DNA from: JAVBJN01 sp031546985
GTDB taxonomy: Bacteria > Bacteroidota > Bacteroidia > Chitinophagales > Chitinophagaceae
Direction of reading: 5' to 3'
Assembly (NCBI GenBank): GCA_031546985.1
Contig: JAVBJN010000065.1
Span: forward strand, 1-37,669
DNA: 37,669 nucleotides
The notes beneath the pieces are model-generated. The model searched no databases. It saw only the letters and a program-made list of their open reading frames with translations, and was not told the origin of the DNA. Below, in pieces: positions 17,693 through 26,735 of the stretch. Both the position numbers and the translations under genes were made by a program. How positions within the stretch are numbered: position 1 is the first letter of the stretch; each line of letters opens with the position of its first letter.

Positions 17693-20026
17693 CTAAAAAT
17701 TCCAGGTCAGGTTCACACTTGGGAACACTGGCAACTGGTATGCTTTGGTATTCGTTACACGGTCGATATAAAACAGGTTCTGCCTGTTGTATACGTTGGT
17801 AACACTCGCAGTAGCATCTAAGGTAGATGTATTGCTCAGTACAAAACTCTTCTTCACTGAAATATCCAATCTGCTGTAGTCTGGTAAACGTCCGCCGTTC
17901 ATGCTGCTTGCATAAGCCAATCCTAACTGACCATTCTGCTGGTTGATACTGGTACCAATTCCATTCGGGTTAAAGGACATTTGCTCATAAAAGCCCTGGG
18001 TTTGGGTGAACGGAAATCCTGAACCGTAGTTGAAACGAACGCCAAATTCCCAATCCAGTTTTCTGCCGTAGGTGTAAGACGCTACGATATTTATGTTGTG
18101 GGTACGGTCGAACGGAGGTGGATATTTAACCAGGTTACCATCGGTATCGCGGTAGTAACGGCTGTTTTTACCATAAGAGTACACAGCCCAGAGGTACAGA
18201 CGTTTAACGCTATAACGTGCAGATAAGTCAATACCGTATGCTTTACCAGTTTCGATCATGAAATCGGGATCGGAAGCAAACATTTTATTCCTGTTGATAT
18301 TGATCATTTGGGTGAAATCCTTAAACCAGGGCTCCACGTTGAAATCTACGTTGCGAATCTCAAACTCGGCGCCACCAATCAGGTGAAAAGCGGTTTGGAT
18401 ATTCGATTTAGCTACTTGTCCTTTGGTGTTTACCAGGTCTTCATCCGGTCCTGCAAGGAAACCCGTAAAGAAGTTTACCACATCGCGGTCGGATTTGGTA
18501 CTGATCAGGTTCTGAGAGTACAAACCGGTAGCTGCTTTAAGGCGGAAGTTTTTGGCCACATTCCATTTTGCAGCGAGGCGGGGTTCCGGAGAAAACGCGG
18601 GCAGCGATGCGTAGTATTGCAAACGAAGGCTGGGTTCGATAATTACTTTCTCGCCAATGTTTTTCTTCCAGCGCAGGTAAGCTGCAATCTCTGTAGTATA
18701 CTGCCGCTCGTTAGAAGAAATGCCAATGTTGTTGTAATACTGGTAATTGGTTTGGAAACCGCTTACTTCTACGCCATATTTAACTTCGCTGAAGTTGGGT
18801 AAGAAATAGGTAAAATCCAGGTTGCCCTCAAAACCACCAATGGTGCTGTTCCTCGGCTTGGCCGTAGGTTCAGTAAGACTGATGTCGTAATTGGAATAAG
18901 AGAAGCCACCGGTGATCAATACAGAAGAGTTTCCGGGATTCACTACAAAGTTCGTACCACCACCGTAAGAATTCCACTTGGCTTCGGAAAGATTGTTGTT
19001 GAAACGGGCCAGATCGTTAAAATTGAAACCGAAAACATTCAGTTTACTACCATTGCTGCCGTTTACCGTTATTTTACCATACAGATCGGTAAAGTTGTAA
19101 GGCAGGCCGTATTGCTTGATCTGGTCGTTAGGCAACCAGCTGTAGAGCGATTTGGAGGTTTGCTCCAGGTAAGAGTGTTTGGCACTGATCAGGAATGTGG
19201 TACTGCTACCGCCTTCTTCCTTAGCCTTCACCAACGGACCCTCCAGCATTACACGGGCCATGATAGGGCTTGCCGATAACTTACCGGAAAGCCTGTTTTT
19301 GTTACCGTCTTTGGTGGTAACCGCCACAATAGCTGAGGTACGGTCGCCATATTCGGCATTGAAACCACCTGTAATTACTTCTACGTTACGGATCGCATCG
19401 GTTTCGAACACCGAGTACAAACCAATAGAGTGGAAGGGGTTGTAGATGGTCATACCATCGAGCAGAATTTTATTCTGAACGGGAGAACCACCACGAATGT
19501 ATAATTGGCCGCCCTGGTCGCCGGTAAAAGTAACACCGGGTGTAACCTGCAGGAACTGGGCAATATCGGGCTCACCACCTGCACTGGGCAATTGTTTCAT
19601 TTCTTTGGGGGTAATCTTGAGTGTACCCACCTGTACTTCTTCACGGCGCTCTTCTTTACGGGAAGTTACTTCCAGCGATTTGAGTTCGCGGGTACGCTTA
19701 ATGAGGAAGAATTTTTTGCTGAATACCTGGTTTTCCAGCAGCGAAATGTCAAGCTCCTGCTTCTCGTAACCTAAACCGCCAACGACCAGGGTATAGTCGC
19801 CCGGCTCCAGTTTAATGGAGAAGTAACCATTCAGATCTGTAGTGGCACCGGTGGTTTTATCCTTTACCCGCACATTCATGAAGCCTATGGGTTCACCGTT
19901 TTGTTTGTCGTAAACAAATCCCTTAACGGCTGCGCTTTGCGCTATGGCAACACTTGTGAGGAGGCTTGAGGCCGCCACAGTAAAAATAGTTGCTTGTAAA
20001 GTTTTGACATTAAAATGCATATTCAT
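17693..20026 (-). CDS. TonB-dependent receptor with carboxypeptidase-regulatory-like domain
   Basis: The 777-residue outer-membrane receptor has a signal peptide (to SVAIAQ), a carboxypeptidase-regulatory-like beta domain (about 33-115, VKGFVYDKQNGEPIGFMNVR), a plug domain (about 140-235, with QFLQVTPGVTFTGDQGGQLY and IRGGSPVQNKILLDGMTIYN), and a barrel ending in a terminal Phe (NLTWNF). It takes up an unidentified ligand using TonB energy. It differs from SusC by size (SusC proteins are about 1000 residues) and no SusD-like gene follows. It leads the operon, with a predicted promoter only about 17 nt upstream of the ATG. Confidence 0.92.
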   Translation of the reverse strand: MNMHFNVKTLQATIFTVAASSLLTSVAIAQSAAVKGFVYDKQNGEPIGFMNVRVKDKTTGATTDLNGYFSIKLEPGDYTLVVGGLGYEKQELDISLLENQVFSKKFFLIKRTRELKSLEVTSRKEERREEVQVGTLKITPKEMKQLPSAGGEPDIAQFLQVTPGVTFTGDQGGQLYIRGGSPVQNKILLDGMTIYNPFHSIGLYSVFETDAIRNVEVITGGFNAEYGDRTSAIVAVTTKDGNKNRLSGKLSASPIMARVMLEGPLVKAKEEGGSSTTFLISAKHSYLEQTSKSLYSWLPNDQIKQYGLPYNFTDLYGKITVNGSNGSKLNVFGFNFNDLARFNNNLSEAKWNSYGGGTNFVVNPGNSSVLITGGFSYSNYDISLTEPTAKPRNSTIGGFEGNLDFTYFLPNFSEVKYGVEVSGFQTNYQYYNNIGISSNERQYTTEIAAYLRWKKNIGEKVIIEPSLRLQYYASLPAFSPEPRLAAKWNVAKNFRLKAATGLYSQNLISTKSDRDVVNFFTGFLAGPDEDLVNTKGQVAKSNIQTAFHLIGGAEFEIRNVDFNVEPWFKDFTQMININRNKMFASDPDFMIETGKAYGIDLSARYSVKRLYLWAVYSYGKNSRYYRDTDGNLVKYPPPFDRTHNINIVASYTYGRKLDWEFGVRFNYGSGFPFTQTQGFYEQMSFNPNGIGTSINQQNGQLGLAYASSMNGGRLPDYSRLDISVKKSFVLSNTSTLDATASVTNVYNRQNLFYIDRVTNTKAYQLPVFPSVNLTWNF

Positions 20027-20042
20027 AAAATTGCAATGCCAA

Positions 20043-20050
20043 CAAAGATA
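20043..20050 (-). promoter_or_regulatory. Bacteroidota -7 element for the TonB receptor operon
   Basis: The minus strand reads TATCTTTG, an exact TAnnTTTG match. Transcription would start near 20036, about 10 nt before the ATG at 20026, giving a very short leader. No -33 TTG is seen at normal spacing. Confidence 0.5.
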
Positions 20051-20116
20051 ATAAAACAGACTATTGAAAGGGCGCTAGTTTTATTGCATTTTAAAATATA
20101 TCCGATTGTTATATAA

Positions 20117-20123
20117 AAGGAGG
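20117..20123 (+). promoter_or_regulatory. Strong Shine-Dalgarno sequence of doxX
   Basis: AAGGAGG lies 4 nt before the ATG at 20128. It stands out because most genes in this window lack a recognisable Shine-Dalgarno sequence. Confidence 0.6.
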
Positions 20124-20127
20124 TTGA

Positions 20128-20535
20128 ATGGGGTTGTTAACGACTAAAATTTCGAATAATGCCATGCAGTTTGGCATTCTGATCGTGCGCCTGGCTACAG
20201 GATCGTTCATGATTACACATGGGTATCCCAAGCTGGTAGGCTTTACCACCAAGGTGAAAACCTTTCCCGATCCAATAGGGTTGGGGAGCGAATTTGCACT
20301 GCTGCTCACCATTTTTGCAGAGTTGCTTTGCAGCGCATTGCTGTTTCTCGGGCTTATGACCCGTTTGGCACTCATTCCGCTTATCATCACCATGGCGGTG
20401 GTTATTTTCGTGATTCACGCCGGTGAGCCTTTTGGAAAGCTAGAGCTGGCGCTGCTTTACCTGGTTGCGTACCTGTTTTTAATGCTTACCGGTCCCGGCA
20501 AATTCTCGCTGGACAACTGGATTTTGAAGAAATAG
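20128..20535 (+). CDS. DoxX-family membrane protein
   Basis: The 135-residue protein has four predicted helices. The first contains the DoxX hallmark ILIVRLATGSFMITHGYPKL, and the family pattern continues with FAELLCSALLFLGLMTRLA and a final GPGKFSLDNW, where GPG-x-x-S-L-D is the usual C-terminal signature. DoxX-like proteins are linked to thiosulfate:quinone oxidoreduction or oxidative stress, but most members have no assigned role. It is divergent from the TonB receptor and followed directly by the repeat cluster. Confidence 0.88.
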   Translation: MGLLTTKISNNAMQFGILIVRLATGSFMITHGYPKLVGFTTKVKTFPDPIGLGSEFALLLTIFAELLCSALLFLGLMTRLALIPLIITMAVVIFVIHAGEPFGKLELALLYLVAYLFLMLTGPGKFSLDNWILKK

Positions 20536-20558
20536 GCCTTGGGGAGCAGGGGAAAGGT

Positions 20559-20762
20559 GGCCTTCGACAGGCCTGTCCCGCACATGCGGGGCTCAGGCAC
20601 CTGAGGTCAATGGTGAATGAGATTTTCGCTGTTCCGCCGTGAGAAGTCAAAAGTGGCCTTCGACAAGCCTGTCGCGTACGTGCGGGGCTCAGGCACCTGA
20701 GAGGTGAAAGGCGGCCAAGACCTGCCAAAGCCTGTAGCGCACATACGGGGTCAGGTCTCAGG
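20559..20762. repeat. Cluster of three REP-like palindromic repeat units (A, B, C)
   Basis: Unit A (20559-20605) and unit B (20655-20701) both run GGCCTTCGACA-r-GCCTGTC, then a hairpin core, then GGGGCTCAGGCACCTGAG, with about 90 percent identity. Unit C (20713-20762) is a diverged copy (GGCCAAGACCTGCC, CCTGTAGCGCACATACGGGG, TCAGG). Unit A contains the perfect 12-bp palindrome GACAGGCCTGTC and the hairpin CCCGCA-CA-TGCGGG. Spacers carry simple AGGTGAAAG/AGTCAAAAGTGG motifs like those at 11293-11312. No coding capacity is evident. Confidence 0.75.
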
Positions 20763-20776
20763 TAAGAAATCATAAA

Positions 20777-20811
20777 AAAAGAAGGATTGCCATAACAGCA
20801 ATCCTTCTTTT
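20777..20811 (-). terminator. Terminator after hppA
   Basis: A 14-bp perfect stem (20777-20790 with 20798-20811) encloses a 7-nt loop, with A-runs on one side and T-runs on the other, so it can work in both directions. It lies 43 nt past the hppA stop on the minus strand. Confidence 0.82.
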
Positions 20812-20853
20812 GGTTTTATAACCCGTCAACGACGGGTAGGTATCTGACTGATG

Positions 20854-23076
20854 TTAGAATTTCAGCGAAAGCAGCTTGGTGGCTTCCTTTTTGGCCGGTT
20901 CAACCTTTTTTACAGTAATGGTTTGTTCTGTCTTATGCTTTTTGGCAGCAGTATGTTTGGTGCCATGTAAGTTCGCGATAGTGGGTGCGATAACCAACGA
21001 TACGATAGACATCAGTTTGATGAGGATGTTCATCGAAGGGCCGGAAGTGTCTTTAAAAGGATCGCCCACGGTGTCGCCGGTTACAGATGCTTTATGCGGT
21101 TCCGATTTTTTGTAGAACATTTCGCCATTGATGTTTACACCTTTTTCAAAAGACTTCTTGGCATTGTCCCATGCGCCACCGGCATTGTTCTGGAACATAC
21201 CCATCAATACGCCGCTAACCGTAGCGCCAGCCAGCAAGCCACCCAATACTTCGGGGCCAAATACAAAGCCCACAATAAGTGGTGTGAGGATGGTGATGGC
21301 GCCAGGAGCCAGCATTTTACGGATAGATGCCTGGGTAGAAATAGCTACGCATTTATCATACTCCGGCTTGCCTTTGCCTTCCAGGATGCCCGGAATTTCG
21401 CGGAACTGACGGCGCACTTCTTCTACCATGCTCATAGCAGCCTCGCCCACCGCTCTAATGGCCAGCGAAGAGAAGATGAACGGAATCATACCGCCTACAA
21501 ACAAGCCGGCCAGTACATCTGCTTTGTAAATATCAATGCTGTCGATACCCGCAATACCTACAAATGCGGCAAACAAAGCCAATGCGGTAAGCGCAGCAGA
21601 AGCAATAGCAAAACCCTTACCGGTAGCGGCAGTGGTGTTGCCCACAGCATCCAGTATGTCTGTTTTTTCGCGTACATCGCTGGGCAACTCGCTCATTTCG
21701 GCTATACCGCCTGCGTTATCGGCAATAGGACCAAAAGCGTCAATGGCCAGTTGCATGGCTGTAGTAGCCATCATGCCCGCTGCTGCGATAGCCACACCGT
21801 ATAAACCTGCCAGTTTAAAGGAGCTAAGAATACCAGCCGCCAGGATAATGATGGGCAGCGCTGTACTTTCCATACCCACTGCCAAACCGCCAATGATGTT
21901 GGTGGCATGCCCGGTAGACGATTGTTTAACGATGCTCGATACCGGACGTTTGCCTATAGCGGTATAGTATTCGGTAACAATGCTCATAAGGGTACCTACC
22001 ACCAAACCCACGATAATAGCGCCGAAAACGCCGGTACGGGTAAAGGCAATGCCGCGCAGTTCCATCGTTTCGGGCAAGATCCAGTTTACCAGGAAATAGG
22101 CTGTAATGGCAGTAAGTACGATAGAACCCCAGTTGCCCATGTTTAATGCTTTTTGCACGGCGCTGGTGCTGATGCCTGCGCTATCGCTGATGCGCACAAA
22201 GAAGGTGCCTATGATAGAAAGGATAATGCCCGAGCCTGCAATGATCATTGGAAGCAGGATCGGAGCCAGTCCGTTGTAGTTGTCTATCGAAATGGTTTCG
22301 CTGCCCAATACCATAGTGGCCAGCACCGTAGCTACGTAAGAACCGAACAGATCGGCGCCCATACCGGCTACATCTCCCACATTGTCGCCCACATTATCGG
22401 CGATGGTAGCGGGGTTGCGCGGATCATCTTCGGGAATGCCCGCTTCTACTTTGCCCACCAGATCGGCGCCCACATCGGCAGCTTTGGTGTAAATACCACC
22501 GCCTACACGGGCAAAGAGGGCAATACTTTCTGCACCCAGAGAGAAACCCGTGAGTACTTCAATTACCTTTTGCATATTAAGATCGCCTACCACACCGGCA
22601 GGCGCAAAGCTTTTGAGCAATACGATAAACAAGCTGCTTAAACCCAATACCGCAAGACCCGCAACGCCCATGCCCATTACAGAGCCTCCGGTAAAGGAAA
22701 CCTGCAATGCTTTGCTAAGGCTGGTTCTGGCAGCCTGGGCCGTGCGCACGTTGGCTTTGGTGGCGATGCGCATACCAATGAAACCGGCAAGCGCGGAGAA
22801 AATAGCACCCACGACAAACGTAATGGCAATGGCCCAATGCGAATTTTCATTGCTGCTGCCCATAAGACCAAGCAGCAACGCGGCTATAATTACAAAATAA
22901 GCGAGCACTTTATATTCGGCCCGCAAAAAGGCCATCGCCCCGTCGGCAATGTGTTTGGCGATCTCGGTCATTTTTTCATTACCGGCCTCCTGGCGACTGA
23001 CCCATGCGCTCTTCATAGCAGTGTACAACAATGCAACAACTCCAAACAAAGGAATAATGAACAGGATACTACTCAT
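20854..23076 (-). CDS. hppA: Membrane-bound K+-dependent ion-translocating pyrophosphatase
   Basis: The 740-residue polytopic protein hydrolyses pyrophosphate and pumps Na+ and/or H+. The catalytic loop is intact: GGGIYTKAADVGADLVGKVE followed by DDPRNPATIADNVGDNVGD (217-235). The subfamily switch reads GNTTAATGKG, with Ala483 and Gly486 in the positions where K+-independent enzymes have Lys and Thr, so K+ dependence is predicted from known family rules. K+-dependent members in Bacteroidota usually pump Na+ or both Na+ and H+, but the gate residues were not resolved here. A Lys-rich tail of about 38 residues follows the last helix, which is unusual. Start at 23076 gives the normal N-terminal helix. 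Confidence 0.95.
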   Translation of the reverse strand: MSSILFIIPLFGVVALLYTAMKSAWVSRQEAGNEKMTEIAKHIADGAMAFLRAEYKVLAYFVIIAALLLGLMGSSNENSHWAIAITFVVGAIFSALAGFIGMRIATKANVRTAQAARTSLSKALQVSFTGGSVMGMGVAGLAVLGLSSLFIVLLKSFAPAGVVGDLNMQKVIEVLTGFSLGAESIALFARVGGGIYTKAADVGADLVGKVEAGIPEDDPRNPATIADNVGDNVGDVAGMGADLFGSYVATVLATMVLGSETISIDNYNGLAPILLPMIIAGSGIILSIIGTFFVRISDSAGISTSAVQKALNMGNWGSIVLTAITAYFLVNWILPETMELRGIAFTRTGVFGAIIVGLVVGTLMSIVTEYYTAIGKRPVSSIVKQSSTGHATNIIGGLAVGMESTALPIIILAAGILSSFKLAGLYGVAIAAAGMMATTAMQLAIDAFGPIADNAGGIAEMSELPSDVREKTDILDAVGNTTAATGKGFAIASAALTALALFAAFVGIAGIDSIDIYKADVLAGLFVGGMIPFIFSSLAIRAVGEAAMSMVEEVRRQFREIPGILEGKGKPEYDKCVAISTQASIRKMLAPGAITILTPLIVGFVFGPEVLGGLLAGATVSGVLMGMFQNNAGGAWDNAKKSFEKGVNINGEMFYKKSEPHKASVTGDTVGDPFKDTSGPSMNILIKLMSIVSLVIAPTIANLHGTKHTAAKKHKTEQTITVKKVEPAKKEATKLLSLKF

Positions 23077-23104
23077 ATGTATTCAGAAATTTTAGGGTAT
23101 CTAA

Positions 23105-23112
23105 CAAATATA
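23105..23112 (-). promoter_or_regulatory. Bacteroidota -7 element upstream of hppA
   Basis: The minus strand reads TATATTTG, matching TAnnTTTG, with a leader of about 22 nt to the ATG at 23076. The surrounding 23113-23165 is very AT-rich. Confidence 0.45.
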
Positions 23113-23311
23113 ATCTTTGATTAATGAAATAGCTAGAGCTAGAAAAATATTTTTTAATATTTACGGTGGTTGCTGAAATGCTTGTGGGCAAAGACTTTTG
23201 GCTGTTTCTGTTTCCGATGTTTCGCTATATGCCACTGGCCACAGGCTTTTGCGATGGATTGAAATTCGAATGTATGCATGGTTTGTGCATGTGTAGCGAT
23301 GTTGTGCACAC

Positions 23312-23347
23312 AAAAAAAAAGCAGGAACCTTTTTTGAGATTCCTGCT
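23312..23347 (-). terminator. Terminator after the small OMP barrel gene
   Basis: On the minus strand AGCAGGAA (23347-23340) and TTCCTGCT (23327-23320) form an 8-bp stem around a 12-nt loop, followed by a run of nine T. It lies 28 nt after the stop at 23375. Confidence 0.75.
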
Positions 23348-23374
23348 GCGGAGAATATATGGGTAAGTGAATAT

Positions 23375-24046
23375 TTATTTAGCCTTTGCGTATCCAAACG
23401 GAATGGAAAGGCCCGCATTCAGCGAAATGTTCTGGTTCAGGTTGGTGCCGGGAATGTCCTGGCTTACATCGAGCAAGCCCTGGGTGTAAGCGGCATCAAT
23501 AGACAGCCACACGCCTTTGGGCAATAGTCTGATGTTTACGCCAGCTCCGGCATGTAAGCCAAAGTCAAATGTTGCATAAGAAGGCGTAGCATAATTCATG
23601 AGTAGTACGGTACTTTCAGACAAACCGGGAAAGGTTAAATCGGTTGTGTTGCCCGCAAGTATACCAAAAGAAGGACCTGCAAATAATTTGGCCCGAACGT
23701 GGTCTGAATATTGTCCGAAGAAATAAGTAGCCCGTAATGGAATCCTTACATAATGAAGGGTGGTGTTGAGGTGGGCGTCATAGGGGCCGTAAGCATTATT
23801 AAGAATGTTATTACCACCTTCCATCGAATATTTTATTTCGCCTCCAAATCCCCAGTGTTCTTTAGGAGCCCAAATCATATTAAAACCTAAGTTACCGCCA
23901 GGTCTAAAGGTGCCGTTGGCGCCTGATATGGTGGAGTAGTTACCACCCAGCGTAAAACCAAGAGAAATGTTGGAAGCTTTTTGGGATTGTGCAAATGCCG
24001 TTGAAATCGCAGTAACGGCAAGCAGAAATAGTGCTATTCGTTTCAT
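23375..24046 (-). CDS. Small outer-membrane beta-barrel (porin-family) protein
   Basis: The 223-residue protein has a signal peptide (MKRIALFLLAVTAISTAFAQ) and then alternating strands: LGFTLGGNYSTISGANG, LNTTLHYVRIPLRATYFFG, LFAGPSFGILAGN and GLHAGAGVNIRLLPKGVWL. These are the hallmarks of the outer-membrane beta-barrel proteins (OMP_b-brl type, eight strands) common in Bacteroidota. The strand that normally reads YLEIPLL is here YVRIPLR. Role unknown; monocistronic with a terminator. Confidence 0.85.
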   Translation of the reverse strand: MKRIALFLLAVTAISTAFAQSQKASNISLGFTLGGNYSTISGANGTFRPGGNLGFNMIWAPKEHWGFGGEIKYSMEGGNNILNNAYGPYDAHLNTTLHYVRIPLRATYFFGQYSDHVRAKLFAGPSFGILAGNTTDLTFPGLSESTVLLMNYATPSYATFDFGLHAGAGVNIRLLPKGVWLSIDAAYTQGLLDVSQDIPGTNLNQNISLNAGLSIPFGYAKAK

Positions 24047-24212
24047 ATGCGTAATTATTGGTAGAAACAGTATAGTTCCAATATTGTGCCAGATATAGCA
24101 GGGTTACGAAGCAGTGTCTGTAACAGGCTGGTTAGTAGCCACGCAGCACCACATTATGCAACGAGCTATTTTAAAAGAAATGAAGGATAAGGATTGCCTG
24201 CCAAAAGGTGTG

Positions 24213-25724
24213 CTATTTAGCCATAATACAACTAAAGGCATCGGGGAGTTTTTCGATGATATTGCTGGCTGTTAAACAAGGTTGCTGGTATAGGTTAGCG
24301 GCAATATCGCCCGCTTTGCCATGCAGCCAAACGCCCATCAGCGCAGCTTCGAGACTGGTATAGCCTTGCGCCAGTAACCCGGTAATGATGCCGGTAAGCA
24401 CATCGCCGCTGCCACCTGTAGCCATGCCGGGGTTGCCGGTGGTGTTGAAAAAACAAAAACCTTCAGGCGTAGAAATGGTGGTGTAGCGGTTTTTGTACAC
24501 AATGTACCAATGGTGGGTAATGGAGAGGTTGCGTTGCAGTTCCAGTCGTTCAAAATCGTTGGCTACTGCGCCAAACATACGCTCAAACTCTTTGGGGTGG
24601 GGGGTAAGAATACTGTTGTGGGGAATAAGTGGCATCAATTCTTTGGCCAGGCCTATGGCATTGAGTGCATCTGCATCCAGCACAACAGGCTTGGTGAAAG
24701 ATTGCAGCAGTTGGCGCAACAGGTGTAGTGTAGCAGGCTCTGTACCCATGCCGGGGCCAATGCCCATGGTGGTGTATGCATGCGTGGCAAAGGTTTCGGT
24801 AAGATGGGTATCATGGTGGTCGGTTACGCACATGGCTTCGGGTACAGAGGTCTGCAAGGCGGTATAGCCGCACTCCGGAATATGCGTGGTTACCAGTCCT
24901 GCACCGGTGTGCAGGCAGGCGTTGGATGATAGGATCATAGCGCCGATTTTTCCTTTACTGCCACCCACCATCGCCGCGTGGCCGAACGTGCCTTTGTGCG
25001 AAAACGGTGACCTTACTTTATACATCTTACGCAACAATGCAGGGTCGGTTATATAGTTGCGGGTAAGGCATTGCTGGGTAAAGGCTTTGTGGAGCCCAAT
25101 ATCGAGCACTACAGTTTTGCCGCAATAAACCCCGGTTTGGGGCAACAACATAGCCAGTTTGTAATGCTGGAAGGTAAGCGTATAATCTGCTTTGATGATG
25201 CTTGAATGAAGATCGGATGGTGTATCGCCCTGCAAGCCACTTGGAATGTCGATGCTGATTACTGTATTGGGAGCACGGTTAATGTATTGCACCAAAGCAT
25301 CTGCCACGCCTTCGATTGGCTTGTTGAGTCCTGTGCCAAATAAAGTGTCTATTATTATAACCTCTGGCGCCAGTTCGGGCAGGTCGGCACCGGAGTCCAG
25401 CATATAGAGCTGGCTGGCATTTGATGCGGTATAGCGTTCAAAATTCAGCTGTGCATCGGGCGATAGTGGGCGGACGGCATCCAGTAAAAACACTTTGGTA
25501 TAATGACCGCTTTTTTCCAGCATACGGGCCAGTGCCAGGCCATCGCCACCATTGTTGCCCCGGCCGCAAAACAGGTAAAAGGTTTGCGGGTAAGGAAAAT
25601 GATCGAGTATCCAGTTCAGGCACGCCTGGGCCGCACGTTCCATCAATGCTTCGGAGGCAATAGGCTCGTGGGCTATGGTATAAGCATCGGCTTCGCGGGT
25701 TTGCTGGGTGCTCAGTATTTTCAT
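24213..25724 (-). CDS. nnr: Bifunctional NAD(P)HX epimerase/dehydratase
   Basis: The 503-residue fusion repairs hydrated NAD(P)H. The N-terminal half (YjeF_N) has GRGNNGGDGLALAR (about 54-67) and IIDTLFGTGLNKP, plus ISIDIPSGLQGDTP, for epimerisation of the R form. The C-terminal half is the ADP/ATP-dependent dehydratase (YjeF_C, ribokinase-like) with SHKGTFGHAAMVGGSKGKIG, GIGPGMGTEP, PVVLDADALN, TPHPKEFERMF and the catalytic GNPGMATGGSGDVLTG. The fused arrangement is the usual bacterial form. It is 54 nt downstream of xerD on the same strand. Confidence 0.95.
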   Translation of the reverse strand: MKILSTQQTREADAYTIAHEPIASEALMERAAQACLNWILDHFPYPQTFYLFCGRGNNGGDGLALARMLEKSGHYTKVFLLDAVRPLSPDAQLNFERYTASNASQLYMLDSGADLPELAPEVIIIDTLFGTGLNKPIEGVADALVQYINRAPNTVISIDIPSGLQGDTPSDLHSSIIKADYTLTFQHYKLAMLLPQTGVYCGKTVVLDIGLHKAFTQQCLTRNYITDPALLRKMYKVRSPFSHKGTFGHAAMVGGSKGKIGAMILSSNACLHTGAGLVTTHIPECGYTALQTSVPEAMCVTDHHDTHLTETFATHAYTTMGIGPGMGTEPATLHLLRQLLQSFTKPVVLDADALNAIGLAKELMPLIPHNSILTPHPKEFERMFGAVANDFERLELQRNLSITHHWYIVYKNRYTTISTPEGFCFFNTTGNPGMATGGSGDVLTGIITGLLAQGYTSLEAALMGVWLHGKAGDIAANLYQQPCLTASNIIEKLPDAFSCIMAK

Positions 25725-25778
25725 ATGCGTTGGTTTGCCCTTCTAAAATACGCAATTCAACACGCAATTGAATGTTGC

Positions 25779-26678
25779 TTATTGAAAGCGCGGATGAAAT
25801 TTTTCCAGTGTGCTGCGCAGAAATTCGCGATCGAGATGGGTGTAGATCTCTGTGGTGGTAATGCTTTCGTGCCCCAGCATCTGCTGCACGGCCCGCAGGT
25901 GGGCGCCGCCCTCTACCAGGTGTGTGGCAAACGAATGCCGGAAGGTATGCGGGTGTACATTCTTTTTGATCTGCGCTTTGGCCGCAAGGTCTTTGATGAT
26001 GTAAAAGATCATAACACGTGACAGCTGTCCGCCGCGGCGGTTCAGGAATAGAATATCGTCGCAGCCTTTGGCAGGCTCCTGGTGGTTTCGGGTAGCTTCG
26101 CGGTACAGGCGAATGTGTTTTATCGCATCATCGCCAACAGGCACCAGGCGTTCTTTATTGCCCTTGCCAATAAGCCGTATAAAACCAATGTCGGCAAAAA
26201 TATTGCTCATTTTAAGATTGGTAACCTCACTCACCCGGAGTCCGCTGCTGTACATGATTTCGAGTATAGCCCTGTTGCGCTGCGCTTCGGGTTTGCTGTG
26301 ATCGAGCGCGGCAATAATGCTTTCGATTTCATTAAACGATAATACTTCCGGCAGTTTGCGGGAGAGCTTGGGTGCTTCCAGCATCTGCGTAGGGTTTACC
26401 GTTATAATGTCTTCCAGCATGAGAAAACGGAAAAACGCTTTGATGCCCGAAATGATTCTCGCCTGCGAGTTGGCAGCAAGCCCAAATTCGTTAAGCCAGT
26501 TCAGGAAATGCTGCAGGTGGTCGAGCTGGATCTGTGCCAATGTGAGGTTCGGGTAAGCAAATGTTACAAACTGCTCCAGTTTTTCCATATCGCCCATATA
26601 GGCCATAATGCTATTGGCCGAAAGCGATTTTTCCAGCCTCAGAAACGCCTTGAATCCTTTGAGGTAACTCTCCCACAT
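25779..26678 (-). CDS. xerD: Site-specific tyrosine recombinase XerD
   Basis: The 299-residue recombinase resolves chromosome dimers at dif together with a partner. All catalytic residues are present: Arg148 (SGLRVSE), Lys172 (GKGNKER), His244 and Arg247 (HTFRHSFATH), His270 (MLGHESI) and Tyr279 (TTEIYTH). The N-terminal SAM-like core-binding domain spans about 1-100. Length is normal for XerC/D. It is the housekeeping enzyme, in contrast to the element-borne integrase at 29354. No dif-like site was recognised in the window. Confidence 0.93.
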   Translation of the reverse strand: MWESYLKGFKAFLRLEKSLSANSIMAYMGDMEKLEQFVTFAYPNLTLAQIQLDHLQHFLNWLNEFGLAANSQARIISGIKAFFRFLMLEDIITVNPTQMLEAPKLSRKLPEVLSFNEIESIIAALDHSKPEAQRNRAILEIMYSSGLRVSEVTNLKMSNIFADIGFIRLIGKGNKERLVPVGDDAIKHIRLYREATRNHQEPAKGCDDILFLNRRGGQLSRVMIFYIIKDLAAKAQIKKNVHPHTFRHSFATHLVEGGAHLRAVQQMLGHESITTTEIYTHLDREFLRSTLEKFHPRFQ

Positions 26679-26735
26679 GCCTTATGCCCGATCTTTTTGC
26701 TAAATTAGTACTTTGAAACTTTATCTTGCCGGGTT

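Noticed and set aside
21094..21804. Plus-strand frame of 236 codons
   Set aside because: It is antisense inside hppA with unusual composition and no start signal.
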